Assembly (NCBI GenBank): GCA_017543445.1
Contig: JAFYGB010000068.1
Coordinates: 1 to 64,000 of the forward strand
Length of the DNA stretch: 64,000 bases
Source: Lachnospiraceae bacterium
Lineage (GTDB): Bacteria > Bacillota > Clostridia > Lachnospirales > Lachnospiraceae
Direction: 5' to 3'
A model generated the notes under the pieces. The model was given only the letters and a program-made list of their open reading frames with translations. It was not told where the DNA came from and did not search any database. This document shows, in pieces, positions 60,067 to 64,000 of the stretch (its first letter is position 1; every line of letters starts with the position of its first letter). The translations under genes were made by a program, and so were the position numbers.

Positions 60067-60430
60067 GTTTGCTCATTGCCTGAATAAAGATCGGACGAAA
60101 TGATCACAAATTGGACGAATTGCACAAAAACTTCATCGAAAAAAGCATGATGCATCAGTTGCGGCTATCATAATTCCGAGATTCTTTAGAAATAATTTCG
60201 GAAAAATTTAGAAAAAATACATAATTTATGGAATTCAGACAAAAAGCGTTCTTGAAAGACGGTCGAAAACGAAAAGAAAACAGAAAAATCACGAAAAAAT
60301 GGTTGACTTTTTAGAACAAATATGATAGCATAAAACATATAAAAGTAAGGTCTTTGGGGAAGGGCCGAAGGGGGTATACAAGGAAGGGGAACACACGTAG
60401 AGAGAAAAACACGAAAAGGAGGATACGATT
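60067..60430. other. Intergenic region before the CAP protein gene
   Basis: No gene is evident. GGACGAA occurs twice 22 bp apart near 60093 and 60115, each followed by CACAAA or similar. The rest is A-rich. The promoter of the next gene lies at 60303-60331, giving a leader of about 95 nt with a G/A-rich stretch (GGGGAAGGG, AAGGGGG). Confidence 0.5.
60303..60331 (+). promoter_or_regulatory. Predicted promoter of the CAP protein gene
   Basis: TTGACT (60303-60308) and TAGCAT (60326-60331) have a 17-nt spacer with TGA before the -10. Confidence 0.5.
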
Positions 60431-61987
60431 ATGCTCAAGAAGTTGACGAGAATCACAGCGATCGTGATGTCGCTTTGCATGGTCGTTTATCTGATGCCTT
60501 ACGTATTTTTTTCCGTGCTGAGCCCCAGTTACAACGACCCCGGGAACGAAGACGAGCTGTTCGCTCAAGTTTGGTCAGAAATTGAAAAAGAAACTCTCGA
60601 AGCACTGGCCGAAATATATGCGGAAGCAGAGGAAGAGTTCCAGAATGAGATCGAGGATAACTTATATGAGTGGTTTGTGGAAGCCCCCATGGACGGTGTT
60701 CTTTCGATCACAGACATCATCCCCGAAACATGGCAAGAGGAGATTGCAACATCTTCCGATCTCGAACCGGCCGAGGAGACCGAGGCGAGTTCGGAAACCG
60801 AGGTAACTGCAGTAGCCGAGGAAACCGAAGCGATCGAAGAGATCGACACAGTCGAGATGATAGAGACGATCGAGACGATCGATGAGCTTGCGGAAACCGC
60901 TGAAGAAATCGAAATCACGGAAGAGGACCTGCAGACCGATGCAGCAGCTGAAGCGGAAACGATCGATGAGACCGAAACAGAAGCTGCAGCAGTAGTTGAA
61001 GCTGAGATCACCGAGCCCGAACCGGAGATCGTTATGCCGGCTCCAATCGGTATCAGCGCGACCTACATCGGATCGAAGTATGTCGGAGAAACTATAACGG
61101 CAAGTGACCTCGTTGTAGCAGTTACGATGTCGGATGGCAGCGTAATTACAAATCCCGAAGGTTTTATCGCAGCTCCTTTACTTTTGACCGCACAAAACGA
61201 CGTGACTGTAAGCTACCTGGATGTAGCGTGCAGTATTCGTTTTGAAGCTCCCGAAAGACCTGTACTGAAGATCACCGATGCTCCCGCGATGCAGGTTGCA
61301 GCGCGAAGCACCAAACTGCCGGTATCGAACGAGATCATGATCGAGTATACCGGTCCCACGACCGTAGGAACCCCTATCGATCCGAACATGCTGATCTGCT
61401 ACGTTGAAGCAGGCATTGACCGGTATTATGCAGGGACCTACAGCATGACCGCACAGAGCGACGTATTCCTTCCGGGAATCAACCCTCTGACGGTTACCCT
61501 GAACGGTAACGTTTATACGTTGAACGTCATCGGACAGGAAGCAAATCCTTACGGAATATGTTCCGACGGATTTGACCGTGAAGACGCGGTGAAGGTATTC
61601 CGTTTACAGAACGAGATGCGTATCGCCGCAGGACGCAAGCCTTTACTTTGGAGTGAAGAACTTTACCTGATCGCAAGTGCAAGAGCTACTTGGGCGGTAA
61701 ATGAAAACGGAGCCATTTCCCACAGTGGAAAGATGACGACCGGTGAGAATTGTTTCTCGGGGCCGTTCTACGGAACTCCTTTATCTGCGGAATATAAGAT
61801 CGATGCTTACAGCCGCAGCAAATCGCATAAGAACACCATTTTGAAGGCTAACTATGAATATGGTGCAGTAAGCACATATTACGGAGTTTCCTATTCGGTA
61901 TTCGAAACCTCAGGCTGGGACAGCCGTTTGGCGGATGCCATCAATATTATCAGAGATACCAAGGGAACTTACATTCCGTGTGAGTAA
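60431..61987 (+). CDS. Secreted CAP-domain protein with acidic linker
   Basis: A 518-residue exported protein. A hydrophobic segment at residues 8-30 is a signal peptide or anchor. Residues 60-195 are extremely rich in Glu, Thr, Ala and Ile (repeats like ETIETID and EETEAIEEID), a flexible acidic stalk. Residues 200-355 hold one or two beta-rich Ig-like segments (SATYIGSKYVGETITASDLV is characteristic). The C-terminal 140 residues are a CAP/SCP-PR1 domain (FRLQNEMRIAAGRKPLLWSE, ISHSGKMTTGENC, SKSHKNTIL). CAP domains in bacteria are little understood. AAAGGAGG precedes the start. Confidence 0.85.
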   Translation: MLKKLTRITAIVMSLCMVVYLMPYVFFSVLSPSYNDPGNEDELFAQVWSEIEKETLEALAEIYAEAEEEFQNEIEDNLYEWFVEAPMDGVLSITDIIPETWQEEIATSSDLEPAEETEASSETEVTAVAEETEAIEEIDTVEMIETIETIDELAETAEEIEITEEDLQTDAAAEAETIDETETEAAAVVEAEITEPEPEIVMPAPIGISATYIGSKYVGETITASDLVVAVTMSDGSVITNPEGFIAAPLLLTAQNDVTVSYLDVACSIRFEAPERPVLKITDAPAMQVAARSTKLPVSNEIMIEYTGPTTVGTPIDPNMLICYVEAGIDRYYAGTYSMTAQSDVFLPGINPLTVTLNGNVYTLNVIGQEANPYGICSDGFDREDAVKVFRLQNEMRIAAGRKPLLWSEELYLIASARATWAVNENGAISHSGKMTTGENCFSGPFYGTPLSAEYKIDAYSRSKSHKNTILKANYEYGAVSTYYGVSYSVFETSGWDSRLADAINIIRDTKGTYIPCE

Positions 61988-62007
61988 AACGTAAACCGCT
62001 TATACAG

Positions 62008-62037
62008 TCCGCCTCTTAAAGGAGAGGCGGATTTTTT
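62008..62037 (+). terminator. Terminator after the CAP protein gene
   Basis: TCCGCCTCT and AGAGGCGGA form a perfect 9-bp stem with a six-base loop and a TTTTTT tail. Confidence 0.9.
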
Positions 62038-62135
62038 ATGCAAAAAACATCCTGAAAAATGCCTGTTTGCCTCTAGATATTGTATTTTCCCTGTGTTATA
62101 ATATTAGGTGGCCTAGGCCGAAAAAGGGAGTTTTT

Positions 62136-64000
62136 ATGGAATACATCATATATTTTGATATCGCAGCCATGGCAGTCATGACGGTGCTGATCATCGCATT
62201 CTACCTGGGGCGCTATCTGCAGACATATCAAAATGACAGACTGGTAAGGCTGTTCTGGATGAACTTGTTTACCGCCGCATTCGATCTGTTTGCCACGATC
62301 ACGCAGGATCCGTCCGTTCCTAGCAACTACGTGGTGCAGACGATCTTTCATCAGGCGTACTTCATAGCGCATCCGGCATGCCTTTGGTTGTTTTACCTTT
62401 ATTGCAATACATTTTCAAAACGTGAGAATTCGCAGCCGTACGAGGTACGCATTATCCTTGCGGTTCCGTTCATACTGACGTCCCTCATCTCGATCACGAA
62501 TCCGGTGCATGAGCTATTGTTCACGATCGACGCGGATTATATTTATCATCGCGGTCCGTTGACCTATTTCTTCTATGCATCGGCCGTGTTCTACACGATC
62601 CTCAGCCTGAATTGTATTCGCTATGCAAAGAGCGGCATCAACCGAAAACTGAAGTATTGCACCATCGCCTTCCTTCTGATGATGGTGGCGAGCGTGTTTG
62701 TGCAGTATATTTTCCCGGAGTTTTTGATCGAGAGCTTTGCGGCCGCACTGGTCCTGATCATTATCTACATCACGTTGGAGCGTCCCGGCGAGTTCATCGA
62801 AACGGAACTCGGCGTTATGAATTCCGGCGGTCTGCGCATGGTCCTGGAGAGTCTATATACGATGAAGGAGCCATTTGCTCTGATCGTGATCAAGTTCCAC
62901 GGGATCCGTATGATCCGCGAGACCTTTGGCGAAGAATACCTGCGTGACCTGTATCAGCAGATCATGCGTTTTATCAATCAGAACTATAAGAAACTCCACG
63001 TTTTCCACTACTCACAGAGTACATTTGCCGTCGTCATGACGGATTACGAAGAAGCCGAATTCATGAAGATGGCGATCGAACTGGAGCGTGAGTTTAATGG
63101 TGAATGGGCGGTCGGCGAGAGCATTACGCATTTGAATGCGACGGTCGGCTATGCGCTCTGTCCGAAGGAATTGCATACGATCGAAGACGTCGACGACTTT
63201 ATCAATGTACTGCGTCTTTCCGTACGCGGTGAGGATAAGACCCTCCTGGCGCCGGATCAGGTCGACATGGAGTGGATCACACGTAAGCGGAATATCGAGC
63301 GTATCGTTAAGGATGCGATCGGAACGGAGAAGTTCCAGGTATATTATCAGCCCATCATCGATGCGAAAACGGATAAGATCATTTCTGCAGAGGCCTTGGT
63401 GCGTTTGAAGAGTGAAGAACTGGGCGACATTTCCCCAGAGGAGTTTATTCCTATCGCTGAGGAGCAGGGTAATATTATCTGGATCGGCGAACATGTGTTC
63501 CGTTCGGTCTGCCGCATGATCTCTGCGAATAACCTGTATAAGAAGGGTGTCGAGTACATCGAGATCAACCTTTCGACGGTACAGTGTATGCAGTCGAACC
63601 TGAGTGATCGGCTGATGTCGATCATTAAGGAAACCCAGATCCTGCCGCAGTATATCGCATTGGAGATCACAGAAACGACACGTGCTGTCTTCAATAAAAC
63701 ATTTTCGGATAATATCGACAACCTTTCGAAGAACGGTTTCTCGTTTGCGATCGATGATTACGGTTCCGGTAATGCGAACCTGAACTATTTGCTGCATTTG
63801 CCGTTCAATGTATTAAAGATCGATAAGAACATCCTTTGGGATGCGTTTAAAGAATCAACGGCGATGATCGTGCTTGAGAGCACCATTCACCTGGCGCACC
63901 AGCTGGGGCTTAAGATCGTGGCGGAAGGCGTGGAAGAGCAGAGACACGTCGATAAACTGAAGGAATTGGCCTGCGATTATTTCCAGGGCTTCTACTATTC
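62136..64000 (+). CDS. Membrane EAL-domain c-di-GMP phosphodiesterase (3' end cut)
   Basis: An open reading frame of at least 621 residues that runs off the window. Residues 1-225 have about seven transmembrane helices like the histidine kinase N-terminal 7TM domain. Residues 235-375 match a GGDEF domain in position, but the GGDEF signature is absent (THSQSTFAVVMTD-like region), so it should not make c-di-GMP. The EAL domain begins near 390, with SAEALVRL, EINLSTVQ, ALEITE, AIDDYGSGNANL, LKIDKN, VAEGVEE and YFQGFYYS, so all metal and catalytic residues look intact. GGGAG lies upstream of the ATG, and TGTTATAAT at 62094-62102 is a likely -10. Confidence 0.88.
   Translation, partial: MEYIIYFDIAAMAVMTVLIIAFYLGRYLQTYQNDRLVRLFWMNLFTAAFDLFATITQDPSVPSNYVVQTIFHQAYFIAHPACLWLFYLYCNTFSKRENSQPYEVRIILAVPFILTSLISITNPVHELLFTIDADYIYHRGPLTYFFYASAVFYTILSLNCIRYAKSGINRKLKYCTIAFLLMMVASVFVQYIFPEFLIESFAAALVLIIIYITLERPGEFIETELGVMNSGGLRMVLESLYTMKEPFALIVIKFHGIRMIRETFGEEYLRDLYQQIMRFINQNYKKLHVFHYSQSTFAVVMTDYEEAEFMKMAIELEREFNGEWAVGESITHLNATVGYALCPKELHTIEDVDDFINVLRLSVRGEDKTLLAPDQVDMEWITRKRNIERIVKDAIGTEKFQVYYQPIIDAKTDKIISAEALVRLKSEELGDISPEEFIPIAEEQGNIIWIGEHVFRSVCRMISANNLYKKGVEYIEINLSTVQCMQSNLSDRLMSIIKETQILPQYIALEITETTRAVFNKTFSDNIDNLSKNGFSFAIDDYGSGNANLNYLLHLPFNVLKIDKNILWDAFKESTAMIVLESTIHLAHQLGLKIVAEGVEEQRHVDKLKELACDYFQGFYY

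Noticed and set aside
59964..60155. A 63-codon minus-strand frame over tRNA-Trp
   Set aside because: It runs through the tRNA and its terminator; it is not a gene.

Overview
The window looks like the chromosome of a member of the Bacillota, class Clostridia, most probably a Lachnospiraceae relative. This is inferred from gene content and not from any marker search. Supporting features are a two-gene PurO/AICAR-transformylase finish to purine synthesis, NfnAB, LuxS, VanR/VanS-like signalling, a RodA-PBP fusion, strong AGGAGG ribosome binding sites, and promoters with 17-nt spacers and a TGN extended -10. Base composition is close to 50% GC through most of the window. It is clearly more AT-rich between about 41.9 and 47.3 kb. 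Most genes lie on the + strand, are tightly packed and often overlap by 1-8 bases.

Layout. 0-10 kb: a lipoprotein, an anion permease, a repeat-flanked intergenic element, then dgt-dnaG-trmK-nucleoside kinase-double GT2 glycosyltransferase, ended by a terminator. 10-18.7 kb: the folate operon folC-folE-folP-folBK, a DUF815 AAA ATPase, and the polyphosphate pair ppx/gppA-ppk. 19-25.3 kb: a two-component system, a large membrane protein, an ABC-2 exporter and luxS in one run. 25.3-34 kb: yprB (minus strand), ruvAB, zapA, a U32 peptidase and a 1031-residue SEDS/RodA plus class B PBP fusion. 34-39.4 kb: a NUDIX hydrolase, tRNA-Pro(CGG), tRNA-Glu(CTC), uppP, an FAD oxidoreductase and a polytopic membrane protein.

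39.5-52.6 kb: pyrI and pyrB, both on the minus strand, stand about 11.8 kb apart. Between them lie an S66 carboxypeptidase, an aquaporin, a RiPP (ribosomally made, modified peptide) cluster, and a 1302-residue secreted protein with a C39-like peptidase domain and ten tandem repeats. The RiPP cluster (42.2-47.3 kb) is the most interesting part. It has its own promoter, a CcpM-type radical SAM/SPASM maturase, a TIGR04066-type partner, an acyl-carrier-like protein whose attachment serine appears to be replaced by Asp, two short precursor genes not previously listed as ORFs sharing a CDCGWAKIG core, a strong stem-loop, a divergent subtilisin-like protease and an unidentified 211-residue protein. 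I see no transporter in it.

52.6-64 kb: nitroreductase, xylulokinase, NfnA/NfnB, RlmH, PurO, AICAR transformylase, tRNA-Trp, a secreted CAP-domain protein, and an EAL phosphodiesterase cut by the window end. Small dispersed elements include a 31-bp inverted repeat (two full copies and one half copy), a set of four related 20-bp repeats at the left edge of the RiPP cluster, and phased TTGAACA repeats in front of the response regulator.
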